Shown one piece after another: positions 19,143 to 28,153 of a stretch of DNA of 64,000 nt (within the stretch, counting starts at the first letter, position 1; each line of letters begins with the position of its first letter). Position numbers and translations under genes: made by a program. This stretch comes from [Clostridium] innocuum (GTDB lineage: Bacteria > Bacillota_I > Bacilli_A > Erysipelotrichales > Erysipelotrichaceae). The notes under the pieces were generated by a model, which worked only from the letters and a program-made list of their open reading frames with translations, made no database searches and had not been told where the DNA came from. The stretch spans positions 1,364,001 through 1,428,000 of the forward strand of contig CP048838.1 in the NCBI GenBank assembly GCA_012317185.1, given 5' to 3'.

Positions 19143-19970
19143 ATGTACCAATTAGAAGATCTAAAGGGAAAAGCGAACAACATTCGCAAGAACATCGTTA
19201 AGACGGTTACAGAAGCAAAATCCGGTCATCCGGGTGGAAGTCTGTCTTCTGTAGAAATCGCAACGGCAATTTACTTTACACAGATGGATATCACCCCAGA
19301 CAACGTGGCATCAACGAATAGGGATCGTTTTGTCCTGTCAAAGGGTCATGCTTCACCGCTGCTGTATTCTGTACTGGCAGAGAAAGGGCTGATCGAAGAG
19401 GAAGAGCTGCTAACGTTCCGTAAAATCAACTCCCGCCTGCAGGGACATCCAAGTATGCGCAAGCTGCCTGGTGTCGATATGTCCACCGGATCACTGGGAC
19501 AGGGAATCTCCTGTGCAGTCGGTATGGCACTGGCGAACAAATACAACAAGGAAGACCACCGTATTTATACGATTTTAGGTGATGGGGAATGTCAGGAAGG
19601 GCAGGTATGGGAAGCTGCTATGGCGGCATCACACTACAAGCTGGATAACCTGCTGGCATTTGTTGACCACAACGGTCTTCAGATTGACGGTAATGTAACC
19701 GATGTTATGAATCCAACACCGATTGATGAAAAATTCAAGGCATTTGGATGGAATGTGATCGTTCTGGAAAACGGAAATGATCTGGAAAGCGTAATTGCAG
19801 CTTGTGAGGAAGCAAAGACGGTCAAGGGAAAACCAACGGTTGTTGTTGCTCACACAGTTAAGGGTAAAGGCGTATCCTTCATGGAAAACAAAGCTGGCTG
19901 GCATGGAACTGCACCGAGTGCAGAACAGTGTGCGGAAGCAATTGCAGAACTTGAAGGAGGATGTAAATAA
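19143..19970 (+). CDS. Transketolase, N-terminal subunit
   Basis: 275 residues, the thiamine-diphosphate half of a split transketolase; RBS AAGGAGGACTATAGA. Motifs: KSGHPGGSLSSVEIA, LSKGHASPLLYSVL, GSLGQGISCAVGMALA and the TPP/Mg motif GDGECQEGQVWEA ... NLLAFVDHNG. It pairs with the next gene, whose ATG overlaps this stop. Together they transfer two-carbon units in the non-oxidative pentose phosphate pathway. Confidence 0.95.
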   Translation: MYQLEDLKGKANNIRKNIVKTVTEAKSGHPGGSLSSVEIATAIYFTQMDITPDNVASTNRDRFVLSKGHASPLLYSVLAEKGLIEEEELLTFRKINSRLQGHPSMRKLPGVDMSTGSLGQGISCAVGMALANKYNKEDHRIYTILGDGECQEGQVWEAAMAASHYKLDNLLAFVDHNGLQIDGNVTDVMNPTPIDEKFKAFGWNVIVLENGNDLESVIAACEEAKTVKGKPTVVVAHTVKGKGVSFMENKAGWHGTAPSAEQCAEAIAELEGGCK

Positions 19971-20899
19971 TGGCAAAGATGGCTACTCGTGAAGCGTATG
20001 GAAAAGCGCTTGCTGAACTGGCAAAGGAAAATAAAAAGATTCTGGTACTGGATGCCGATTTATCCGGTTCCACAAAAACAGGCGAAGTGAAGAAGGTTGC
20101 ACCTGAGCAGCATTTCAACTTCGGTATTGCAGAGGGTAATATGATGGCAGCGGCTGCCGGTATGGCAACAAGCGGAAACATCGTATTTGCAAGTACATTC
20201 GCAATGTTCGCTGCCGGACGTGCGTTTGAACAGGTGCGCAACTCCATCTGTTATCCGCACCTGAATGTAAAGGTGTGTGCAACACATGCCGGACTTACCG
20301 TAGGTGAGGATGGAGCAAGTCACCAGAGTGTTGAGGATGTTGCTTTGATGAGAAGCATTCCGGGTATGGTTGTTGTTTCACCGGCTGACGGAGTGGAAAC
20401 AAAGGCGGCAATTCGTGCAGTGGCTGAATACGATGGTCCATGCTATGTACGTCTGGGTAGAATGGCAGTTGAGGATGTATATACAGAAGATACGCTGAAC
20501 TTCCAGATTGGAAAAGGAAACGTGATCCGCAAAGGAAACAGCGTTGCGCTGATTGCGACCGGTATCATGGTGGAGGCTGCCATGAAGGCTGCGGATATCC
20601 TGAAGGAAAACGGTATGGATGTAACGGTTGTTGATATGCACACCATCAAACCGATTGACGAAGAGCTAATCGTTGAACTGACAAAGGATCACGATCTGTT
20701 TGTAACCTGTGAAGAGCACAGTGTTATCGGCGGTTTGGGTAGTGCTGTTGCCGAGGTACTCAGTCAAAAGGCACCGAAGAAGCTTGCCATGGTAGGAATC
20801 AAGGATACCTTTGGAGAAAGCGGAACACCGGCTGCACTGCTTGAGAAATACGGTCTCACTGCAAACGATATCGTTAAGGCAGTGGAAGACAATAAGTAA
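19970..20899 (+). CDS. Transketolase, C-terminal subunit
   Basis: 309 residues, pyrimidine-binding and C-terminal domains of transketolase: FNFGIAEGNMMAAAAGMA with the catalytic Glu, HAGLTVGEDGASHQSVEDVALMR, and VVDMHTIKPIDEELI in the C-terminal domain. RBS GAAGGAGGATGTAAATA lies inside the end of the N-subunit gene; stop and start overlap (TAATGG), so the two subunits are translated in step. Confidence 0.95.
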   Translation: MAKMATREAYGKALAELAKENKKILVLDADLSGSTKTGEVKKVAPEQHFNFGIAEGNMMAAAAGMATSGNIVFASTFAMFAAGRAFEQVRNSICYPHLNVKVCATHAGLTVGEDGASHQSVEDVALMRSIPGMVVVSPADGVETKAAIRAVAEYDGPCYVRLGRMAVEDVYTEDTLNFQIGKGNVIRKGNSVALIATGIMVEAAMKAADILKENGMDVTVVDMHTIKPIDEELIVELTKDHDLFVTCEEHSVIGGLGSAVAEVLSQKAPKKLAMVGIKDTFGESGTPAALLEKYGLTANDIVKAVEDNK

Positions 20900-20911
20900 A
20901 TTATAGGATAG

Positions 20912-20957
20912 AAAGCTGTAAGATTTGGTTATCGGATAAAATCTTGCAGCTTTTTTT
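20912..20957 (+). terminator. Terminator of transketolase operon
   Basis: AAAGCTGTAAGATTT pairs with AAATCTTGCAGCTTT (one G-U), followed by T7. Confidence 0.88.
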
Positions 20958-21292
20958 GTTCCTGCGCCTTTTACAGTCATGGGAAAAATTAGGATATGAT
21001 AGAGACGTGCTTATGCAGGTCATTATCGAAAAGTCTGTAATTAACGGAAGAAACAGCAAGGGTGTTGGAAGCGATGCATAGAAATATACTGAAAATATGC
21101 TATCTATAAGAGACATATCACATTAAACTGCTGATGAAAAAGGAAAGATAAATACATTGTGCGGGATTGCTTTGACTGATGCATGATAGGAACCTGTGTA
21201 CATTTTCCTTATATTTTCTGTCTGTCATATCAGAAGGGTGGCAGAGGGTGCACTGTATGATGTTCTTAAGGTATGTATATAAAGACGAATAT
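20958..21292. other. Intergenic, nothing recognised
   Basis: Lies between two terminators pointing at each other. No coding frame with a ribosome site is seen. Confidence 0.5.
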
Positions 21293-21320
21293 ATAAAAAA
21301 GCAGAACCTGTGTGTTCTGC
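21293..21320 (-). terminator. Terminator of carboxypeptidase gene
   Basis: GCAGAAC/GTTCTGC hairpin at 21301-21320 with T-run on the minus strand. Confidence 0.85.
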
Positions 21321-21327
21321 CTCTTTC

Positions 21328-22335
21328 CTATTTGTTTTTTACATCCGCTATTGCAGTGTAAACGGCCTTTGCATCCATGACATTGCCATATTCTGTAGCA
21401 CTGCCGCCTTCCTCAACAAGAGTTTTCTCTATTTTCTCTGCCTTGGCGCTGATGACCATATACTGATGACCGTCCTTCATTCTGGCAACACTGATCAGAC
21501 AATAGCCTGCCTCAGGTGTAAAGCCGCTTTTACCGCCAATGATTTCTCCGCCTGGAAACTTCAGATCCTTATCATAAAACAGAAGGGTGCTCCTCAGCTT
21601 CAGCCCATTTGGGTGCTGTTTGGTTGCAGGTATGGTATACCGCAGGGTTGTCATCACCTTGCGAAAGGCAGGGTTTTTCCATGCGTGATCCATCATTTTT
21701 TTCATATCCTGCAGTGTTGTATAGTGCTGTTTATCCTGCAGTCCTGTCGTATTTGTGAAATGCGTATGCAGCATTCCCATACCGTTGGCCTTTTCATTCA
21801 TATCCTTCACAAATTTGGAAATACTGCCATTCAAGTGATTAGCCAAAGCGTTTGCACCATCTGCACCGGAGGGAAGAATGAGTGCGTATAAAAGATCCTC
21901 CAGTGTTACCTGTTCTCCTGCTTCCAGACCTGCGACACTTGCATTTGCTTCCGCAAGCCCTTCAATATCCTGTTCTGTAATCGTTATTTTTTTATGCAGA
22001 TTCTCCATGTTATCCAGAGCGACGATTGCGGTGAGCACCTTTGTCAGGGATGCGGGAAACAGCCTTTCATCACTGTTTTTTTCATAGAGTACCTGCTGAT
22101 CCTGTAAGTCGATCACCATGGCATAGCGGCTGTTCAGGGTCATACTCTCTAGCCTTTTTTTTATGTTCTGCTGATTTGCATCAAGACCTTGCCCTGTGAC
22201 GGGGGTTGATGCTTCCTCCTGCTTCATGAAATCAGGATAATACTCTTTGATTTGTATGTACATAGCGACATCCAGAAACAGCAGAAGCAGAGCTGCTGCC
22301 GCCACGAGCCACCATCTTTTTCTTATATTTCGCAT
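21328..22335 (-). CDS. D-alanyl-D-alanine carboxypeptidase (peptidase S11)
   Basis: 335 residues from ATG 22335 (MRNIRKRWWL), behind GGAGGAGTTGACAGCA; an upstream frame extension has no ribosome site. One N-terminal membrane segment (8-25) anchors it outside the membrane. Penicillin-binding active-site motifs: SxxK at Ser96-Lys99 (PASLTK), SGA in place of SxN (LPSGADGANALA), and KSG (IIGGKSGFT). It trims the terminal D-Ala of peptidoglycan. Divergent from a VanRS-like two-component system, a common arrangement for cell-wall stress sensing. Confidence 0.93.
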   Translation of the reverse strand: MRNIRKRWWLVAAAALLLLFLDVAMYIQIKEYYPDFMKQEEASTPVTGQGLDANQQNIKKRLESMTLNSRYAMVIDLQDQQVLYEKNSDERLFPASLTKVLTAIVALDNMENLHKKITITEQDIEGLAEANASVAGLEAGEQVTLEDLLYALILPSGADGANALANHLNGSISKFVKDMNEKANGMGMLHTHFTNTTGLQDKQHYTTLQDMKKMMDHAWKNPAFRKVMTTLRYTIPATKQHPNGLKLRSTLLFYDKDLKFPGGEIIGGKSGFTPEAGYCLISVARMKDGHQYMVISAKAEKIEKTLVEEGGSATEYGNVMDAKAVYTAIADVKNK

Positions 22336-22485
22336 TGCTGTCAACTCCTCCAATATCATAACACAGATAGTAAAATAGTCTATGGCAAATATGGGAAAAT
22401 CGCCTCTTAATTTTTTCTTACATTGCAAACTTGTCGCGACGAATGTGGCGGGATTTGTTATAATAGAAACATGGAGGGATTTTTC

Positions 22486-23175
22486 ATGCAGACAAAAATA
22501 CTGGTATTAGATGATGAAAAGGAAATTGCAGACCTCGTTGCGCTGTATCTGAACAATGAAGGCTATGAAGTACATAAATTTTATGACAGCAAGGATGCGC
22601 TGGAATATATGAAAAATAACCGCGTTGATCTGGCACTGCTGGATGTGATGATGCCGGAAATCAGCGGCTTTGAAATATGCAGGATCATACGGGAAAAATA
22701 TATGTTTCCGGTCATCATGCTGACTGCCAAGGTGGAGGATGTGGATAAGATACAGGGACTTTCTCTGGGAGCGGATGACTATATTACAAAGCCGTTTAAT
22801 CCGCTGGAGCTGGTGGCCCGTGTCAAGGCACAGCTGCGCCGCTATAAAAAATATAACCCGTCACAGGAAAATGTGAATGTGATTGACTTTAAGGGGCTGA
22901 TCATCGACAATGATTCCCATCGATGCACCCTGTATGACGAAGTGCTCAATCTGACACCGATTGAATTTTCAATCCTGTGGTATCTGTGCAAAAACCGCGG
23001 GCGTGTGATCACCAGTGAAGAGCTGTTTGAGGCTGTGTGGAAGGAAAAATACTTTGACAGCAACAATACGGTAATGGTGCATATCCGCCGTCTGCGTGAA
23101 AAAATGCATGAACCGCCGAGAAATCCGAAATTCATCAAAACGGTGTGGGGCGTAGGATACCAGATTGAAGAATAG
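22486..23175 (+). CDS. OmpR-family response regulator (VanR-like)
   Basis: 229 residues from ATG 22486 behind GGAGGG. Receiver domain 1-118 with acidic pair Asp9/Asp10, phospho-acceptor Asp53 (LALLDVMMPE), and Lys in YITKPF; winged-helix DNA-binding domain ~130-229 (LTPIEFSILWYLCKN, VMVHIRRLREKM, VWGVGYQIEE). TATAAT at 22459-22464 is its likely -10. Its last codons overlap the start of the histidine kinase gene. Divergence from the carboxypeptidase gene suggests that gene may be part of its regulon. Confidence 0.95.
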   Translation: MQTKILVLDDEKEIADLVALYLNNEGYEVHKFYDSKDALEYMKNNRVDLALLDVMMPEISGFEICRIIREKYMFPVIMLTAKVEDVDKIQGLSLGADDYITKPFNPLELVARVKAQLRRYKKYNPSQENVNVIDFKGLIIDNDSHRCTLYDEVLNLTPIEFSILWYLCKNRGRVITSEELFEAVWKEKYFDSNNTVMVHIRRLREKMHEPPRNPKFIKTVWGVGYQIEE

Positions 23176-24265
23176 CACCTATCGCAGATTGCGCAAGCAT
23201 CTGGCGTATCTGTATCTCTTTATGACAGCGCTGGTTATGGGAATCATCGGCATTCTTATGTTTCTGCTGGATCATTACGCACAGGTTTTCAGTAATCAGG
23301 GAGCACTCAGGGATTCAGATTTTCTGCTGTTTTATCTGAAGCATGAGCTGGAGTTCAATCTGTTTCTGCTGGCAGCAGGCACAGCGCTTCTGCTGTATCT
23401 GTTTGTACTGCTCTTCTTTCAAAATCTGGATGTCCTGCTTGATACAGTGCAGGGTAAGCCGGTGGACCGACTGCCGTTCAGCTACCGTTATCTGCCGGAA
23501 ATGGATATGGCCAGAGGACGGATTCAGGATATGCTGGAGAAAAAGCAGCATACCCGTCAGCTGTCGGTTCAGGAGAAGGAGCATAAAAACGAGCTGCTGA
23601 TGTATCTCGCACATGACCTGAAAACACCACTTACATCAATGATTGGCTATATTAACCATATTCTTGATCACAAGGTGGATCAGGAGCAGCTGGATACCTC
23701 GATTCGCATCACCTATGAAAAGGCACAGCGTCTGGATGATCTAATTGATGAATTTTCAGAAATTCTGCGGTATGACGATAAGGTGTCACAGCTGGAGGTC
23801 ACCAGAATTGATCTGAATACCATGCTGCAGCAGCAGCTGGCAGGCTTTTATCCGCTTATGGAGGAAAAGGGAATCCGGCTGCAACTACATCTGGCGGATC
23901 ATATGGAAATCAGTGGAGACTTCGATAAACTGCAGCGTGTCTTTGATAATCTTATGCGAAATGCCATCAACTACAGCATTCCCCAGACGGAAATCCGGAT
24001 CGCCGGTATGCTGTATGAGGATGGTGTCTGCCTGACCTACAGCAATGAAGGAGAAGCCATGGATACCGCTTCCGTGCAGCATCTGTTCGACAAATTTTAT
24101 CGGGCGGGAAGTGCACGGACATCGACCAGCGGAGGTGCCGGGCTGGGACTGGCGATTGCCAGAGAAATCATTGAGCTGCATCAGGGGGAAATCAAAGCCG
24201 ACATGGAAGGTACGACGATTACCTTTACCCTGCGGCTTCCGTATGAACAGAAGGTGATACTGTGA
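23165..24265 (+). CDS. Sensor histidine kinase (VanS-like)
   Basis: 366 residues from TTG 23165, overlapping the regulator stop by 11 bases. Two membrane helices (about 13-37 and 63-86) flank a short outside loop. HisKA with His150 in YLAHDLKTPLTSMIGY, N box DNLMRNAINYS, and G2 box GGAGLGLAIAREI: a complete, active-looking kinase. Its stop overlaps the GTG of a second kinase-like gene. Confidence 0.93.
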   Translation: MKNSTYRRLRKHLAYLYLFMTALVMGIIGILMFLLDHYAQVFSNQGALRDSDFLLFYLKHELEFNLFLLAAGTALLLYLFVLLFFQNLDVLLDTVQGKPVDRLPFSYRYLPEMDMARGRIQDMLEKKQHTRQLSVQEKEHKNELLMYLAHDLKTPLTSMIGYINHILDHKVDQEQLDTSIRITYEKAQRLDDLIDEFSEILRYDDKVSQLEVTRIDLNTMLQQQLAGFYPLMEEKGIRLQLHLADHMEISGDFDKLQRVFDNLMRNAINYSIPQTEIRIAGMLYEDGVCLTYSNEGEAMDTASVQHLFDKFYRAGSARTSTSGGAGLGLAIAREIIELHQGEIKADMEGTTITFTLRLPYEQKVIL

Positions 24266-25383
24266 AACACGCCAATTTAAAAGCCCTGCGTCGCCGTCTG
24301 TTTATCAAATATGCATGCATTATCATTGGCATCACGCTGGGGACGATAACACTGATTTATCTCTTTGATGATGTGCTGAACGGTGTTGTCATCGACTTTA
24401 TCCGGCTGTTTATGGAAACCGGAGATCCCTTTGCGATGTTTCGCAAAATTTATATGATTGTGCTGCCGCTGCTTATTGTGGCCGCCATTATTCTTATGAT
24501 TTATTTCCTCTGTCGTGATCTTGTCAATTATATGCGGATATTGATGCGGGGCATGGAGGATGTTATGCGCAAGGATCGCTCCCGTTTTGATTTCCCAAAG
24601 GAAATGAAGGAAGCGGAACAGCTGATAATGGCGCTGTCTGATGATTATCAGAATTATCTGAAGGCTGCTGCACAGGATGAGGAAAAGAAAAAGGATTTGA
24701 TTTATCTGCTGGCGCAGGATATCAAAATGCCGTTGTCCAATATTTTAATGTATTTGGAATTTCTGCATAAGGAAACCCGTATTTCCCCGGAAATTCAGAA
24801 GGACTTTGTAATACAGGTACTGCATAAGTCGCTGGACTTGGAGGATATGATCAATGAGTTTTTCGATATCACCCGGTTCAATTTGCAATATGCGAAATGG
24901 AATCCGGAGCATATGTATCTGGATCGCATGATGGAACAGGTGGTGGATGAGTACTATATGCTGATGGAAGCAAAGCAGATGGAGGTATCCATAGAAAGCG
25001 GCAGCGGCCTTGCATTGTTTGCGGATAATGAAAAGATAGCACGCGTCATGCGGGATCTTCTGCGCAATTTAGTTGAGCTGGGACGGGTGAAAGCGACGAT
25101 TCATATCCGGATGCAGGAGTTTGATGAACGCTATGAGGTGCTTATGGAGGTGGAATCCAGACATCTCTCAGCATATCAGATTGCCCATATCTTTCACAAT
25201 TATTACCGGCTGGAGGATGTGCATGGCGAGGGCAACCTGCATGTTCTGGGGCTGGGGATTGCCAGACAGATCATGGATATGCAGAAGGGGACACTGCGGG
25301 CAAGCTCGATAGACAAGCTGTTAAGCTTTACAGTTCAGATTCCAAAGGCTTTTGTACCGGGACATAAGGAATCCGTGATATAA
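24262..25383 (+). CDS. Degenerate histidine kinase (pseudokinase) of the same operon
   Basis: 373 residues from GTG 24262, overlapping the previous stop (GTGA). Same plan as the preceding kinase: two membrane helices (about 16-36, 64-85), HisKA-like helices and an HATPase-like domain. The H box reads LLAQDIKMPLSNI, with Gln152 where His should be. The N box is altered (RDLLRNLVELG) while the lid motif LGLGIARQI remains. The frame is intact over full length, so it is not simply decayed. It may bind the neighbouring kinase and modulate it; that role is inferred. Confidence 0.88.
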   Translation: MKHANLKALRRRLFIKYACIIIGITLGTITLIYLFDDVLNGVVIDFIRLFMETGDPFAMFRKIYMIVLPLLIVAAIILMIYFLCRDLVNYMRILMRGMEDVMRKDRSRFDFPKEMKEAEQLIMALSDDYQNYLKAAAQDEEKKKDLIYLLAQDIKMPLSNILMYLEFLHKETRISPEIQKDFVIQVLHKSLDLEDMINEFFDITRFNLQYAKWNPEHMYLDRMMEQVVDEYYMLMEAKQMEVSIESGSGLALFADNEKIARVMRDLLRNLVELGRVKATIHIRMQEFDERYEVLMEVESRHLSAYQIAHIFHNYYRLEDVHGEGNLHVLGLGIARQIMDMQKGTLRASSIDKLLSFTVQIPKAFVPGHKESVI

Positions 25384-25411
25384 TACGATAGAAAGAAAAA
25401 CAGGTGATGAA

Positions 25412-25927
25412 ATGAATATAGAAATAGGAGAAGTATTTCCTTCCGCAATCGAAGAGGAAGGAACCGTTATGGATTTCGTTGATGATGAATTTGTATTCGT
25501 TATCAAGGATGAGGTCTGGATGGATGAGGAATGTCAGGCAATGAAGCACAATCCGCTGACACTGGATTTTGTGTATAAATATGATATCGCCGTCTTCCTG
25601 CTGACACTGGAGGATGCTGTTGATACCAGCGACTTCATATTTAATGTACATGACAACGAATATCCGGAACATCTGTATCGCAGCTTTGAAAACGGTGACG
25701 GCTATGGTATGACGCTGTATCTGATTAACAGTATGAATACGGTATGCGCAAAGCGCCGCGTCCGTCTGTCACAGGGTATGTCCAATACGATTTCCCAATA
25801 TCTTGCACAACAGAAGCAGGCTCCCTTCATGGAAGAGGAATTCCTGTGCAATCTGCAGGGGCTGCAGTCTGCCTGGGAACCGTTCGAAATGCAGAAGATG
25901 GCATTGGGAAGCGAAACCTTCAAATAA
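25412..25927 (+). CDS. Hypothetical acidic cytoplasmic protein
   Basis: 171 residues; ATG follows CAGGTGATGAA. No signal peptide or membrane segment. Rich in Asp/Glu and aromatic residues, with DFIFNVHDNEYPEHLYRSF in the middle. I do not recognise the family. It lies 28 bp after the pseudokinase gene and may be co-transcribed with the two-component operon. Confidence 0.75.
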   Translation: MNIEIGEVFPSAIEEEGTVMDFVDDEFVFVIKDEVWMDEECQAMKHNPLTLDFVYKYDIAVFLLTLEDAVDTSDFIFNVHDNEYPEHLYRSFENGDGYGMTLYLINSMNTVCAKRRVRLSQGMSNTISQYLAQQKQAPFMEEEFLCNLQGLQSAWEPFEMQKMALGSETFK

Positions 25928-25972
25928 GCAATGTAAGAAAATGAAAGTGATATGTAATTTTTATCATTTTGT

Positions 25973-26002
25973 ATTGTGATTTTTTCACAATTACAGTATA
26001 AT
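25973..26002 (+). promoter_or_regulatory. Promoter with TTGTGA dyad before UPF0237/UPF0210 pair
   Basis: TTGTGA at 25974-25979 and TATAAT at 25997-26002, 17-bp spacer. The -35 is half of an inverted repeat ATTGTGA-N5-TCACAAT (25973-25991). This is close to a Rex or CRP/FNR-type operator, but one base shorter in the centre than the Rex consensus. Confidence 0.6.
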
Positions 26003-26031
26003 GGAAAATAAGCTTAAGAAGGAGGAATTGT

Positions 26032-26301
26032 ATGAGAGCAGTTGTGAGTGTAATCGGAAAGGATATGGTGGGAATCCTCGCCAAAGTCAGCGCAGAGTGT
26101 GAGAATGCAAATATGAATGTGATCGAGGTGTCCCAGACGCTGCTTCAGGATATGTTCGCAATGATCATGCTGATTGATATTACAAAGGGAAATACGACAC
26201 TGGCCGATTTTGCGGCTCATATGGAGAATGTGGGAAAACAGAGTGGTTTGACCATTCATGTCATGCACGAGGACATATTCAACTCCATGCATAAGATATA
26301 G
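26032..26301 (+). CDS. ACT-domain protein, UPF0237
   Basis: 89 residues; RBS GAAGGAGGAATTGT. A single ACT domain (AVVSVIGKDMVGILAKVSAE, NMNVIEVSQTLL), the small-ligand binding fold. The gene is nearly always paired with UPF0210, as here, 12 bp away. Function unproven; an amino-acid-sensing role is a general inference from the ACT fold. Confidence 0.93.
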   Translation: MRAVVSVIGKDMVGILAKVSAECENANMNVIEVSQTLLQDMFAMIMLIDITKGNTTLADFAAHMENVGKQSGLTIHVMHEDIFNSMHKI

Positions 26302-26313
26302 GATGGTGAACGT

Positions 26314-27672
26314 ATGATAAACGTACATGATATACTGGAAACCATAAAGATGATTGATGAGGAATATCTCGATGTTCGCACAATCACGATGGGAATTTCT
26401 CTATTGGACTGCTGTGACAGTGATATAGATAAGTCCTGTGAGAAGATTTACAATAAGATTACACGTCTGGCAAAGAATCTTGTCAAGACAGGAGAGGATA
26501 TTGAACGGGAATACGGTATTCCTATCATCAACAAGCGGATATCCGTTACACCGATCGCCATGCTTGTGGCTGTCAGCGGCGGTGATCCTGTAAAGTATGC
26601 ACATACCCTTGAGCGCTGTGCTCAGGCGGTGGGCGTTAATTTTATCGGCGGTTACTCCGCACTTGTCCAAAAGGGCTGTGCGGCAGGTGATCGCGAGCTG
26701 ATGGAATCCATTCCAAGAGCATTGGCGGAAACAGAGCATGTATGTGCGTCCGTCAATGTCGGTTCTACCAAGGCCGGAATCAATATGAATGCGGTGGAGC
26801 TGATGGGACGCATGGTGAAGGAGGCTGCCGAGCTGACGAAGGATCGTAACTGCATCGGTGCTGCCAAGCTGGTCGTCTTCTGCAATGCGCCGGAGGATAA
26901 TCCGTTTATGGCGGGTGCATTCCACGGTGTCGGAGAAGCTGACTGCGTCATCAATGTCGGTGTCAGCGGTCCGGGTGTTGTCCGTGCCGCATTGGCAAAG
27001 GCGGATAAGTCACTGCCAATGAATGAGCTTGCGGATATCATTAAGAAAACAGCCTTCAAGGTTACCCGTATGGGACAGCTGGTGGGAACGCTGGCAAGTG
27101 AGCGTCTGGGTGTTCCGTTTGGTATCGTCGATCTGTCACTGGCACCTACTCCTGCTATCGGTGATTCCGTTGCCTATATTTTAGAGGAAATGGGTCTGAA
27201 AAGCTGTGGTGCTTATGGAACGACTGCCTGCCTGGCAATGCTGAACGATGCAGTGAAAAAGGGCGGTGTCATGGCCAGCAGTACGGTCGGCGGACTTTCC
27301 GGTGCCTTTATACCGGTGAGTGAGGATGCCGGAATGATTGCGGCAACCAGAGCGGGTACCCTGTGTCTGGAAAAGCTGGAGGCTATGACAGCAGTATGCT
27401 CGGTTGGTCTGGACATGGTTGTAATTCCGGGTGAAACAACGCCGGAGGTTATTTCCGGTATCATTGCGGATGAGGCTGCCATTGGTATGGTTAATTCTAA
27501 AACGACTGCGGTTCGCGCCATTCCTGCAATTGGCAAGAAGGTTGGAGAAGAACTGGAGTTTGGCGGCTTGCTGGGAAGTGGTCCTGTGATGAACATCAAC
27601 CAAACAGATTGTTCTGTCATGATACATAGAAAGGGAAGAATCCCTGCACCGATTCAGGCCTTGAAAAACTAA
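26314..27672 (+). CDS. UPF0210/DUF711 family protein
   Basis: 452 residues, standard family length. Glycine-rich conserved core with VSGGDPVKYAHTLERCAQ, FHGVGEADCVINVGVSGPG and GSGPVMNINQTDCSVMIHR. The family adopts a pyruvate formate-lyase/glycyl radical-like barrel and has no firmly assigned reaction. Operon partner of UPF0237. Confidence 0.93.
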   Translation: MINVHDILETIKMIDEEYLDVRTITMGISLLDCCDSDIDKSCEKIYNKITRLAKNLVKTGEDIEREYGIPIINKRISVTPIAMLVAVSGGDPVKYAHTLERCAQAVGVNFIGGYSALVQKGCAAGDRELMESIPRALAETEHVCASVNVGSTKAGINMNAVELMGRMVKEAAELTKDRNCIGAAKLVVFCNAPEDNPFMAGAFHGVGEADCVINVGVSGPGVVRAALAKADKSLPMNELADIIKKTAFKVTRMGQLVGTLASERLGVPFGIVDLSLAPTPAIGDSVAYILEEMGLKSCGAYGTTACLAMLNDAVKKGGVMASSTVGGLSGAFIPVSEDAGMIAATRAGTLCLEKLEAMTAVCSVGLDMVVIPGETTPEVISGIIADEAAIGMVNSKTTAVRAIPAIGKKVGEELEFGGLLGSGPVMNINQTDCSVMIHRKGRIPAPIQALKN

Positions 27673-27744
27673 CCACAGGTGAAAAATCATATCAGAGGAA
27701 CCATATTATATAAAAGTTCTCAACGGCTATCATAAAGTGATTCA

Positions 27745-27778
27745 GGACATAGAGCGGCATGTATTCTATGTCCTTTTT
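27745..27778 (+). terminator. Terminator of UPF0237-UPF0210 operon
   Basis: GGACATAGA (27745-27753) pairs perfectly with TCTATGTCC (27765-27773), then TTTTT. Confidence 0.88.
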
Positions 27779-28153
27779 CCCGTTGTGAATGGAAATGACC
27801 TTTTCTTACGATATGCTGTTTTGCTGCGGCAGGCACAGCGTTACCGGATAGAAGCATGCTGTGCCCTTTCTTTCACCTGCCTGCATTCAGCCATGAAGTA
27901 TCGTCACTCCTTTATCTCCAAGCTTATTGAATGGAGTAAAGCAATACCGGGGATAGTCAAATAACTCACAACGGTACATGGTCTGTTGTTTCCATCTTCA
28001 CATGGCACCCTTGACAATAATCTGTGGTGAACTACATTTGTCGCATGCTTATCAGATTCAAAAACTATGCAGACGGCTATTCAGGAAGATGCTTCTCTTG
28101 TCTGCCGTCGTTTGCTGTGCTATGATAAAAATAAGAGATGGGAGAGCAAGCAT
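27779..28153. other. Intergenic, one extra hairpin
   Basis: A GGCACAGC/GCTGTGCC stem near 27832-27868 is followed by CTTTCTTT. No convincing gene: the frame at 27737-27964 begins inside the terminator and lacks a ribosome site. Confidence 0.45.

Noticed and set aside
23165..25383. Vancomycin-resistance cluster
   Set aside because: Regulator and kinase are VanRS-like in family only. There is no vanH, vanA/B/C ligase or vanX; the D,D-carboxypeptidase is an ordinary S11 enzyme.
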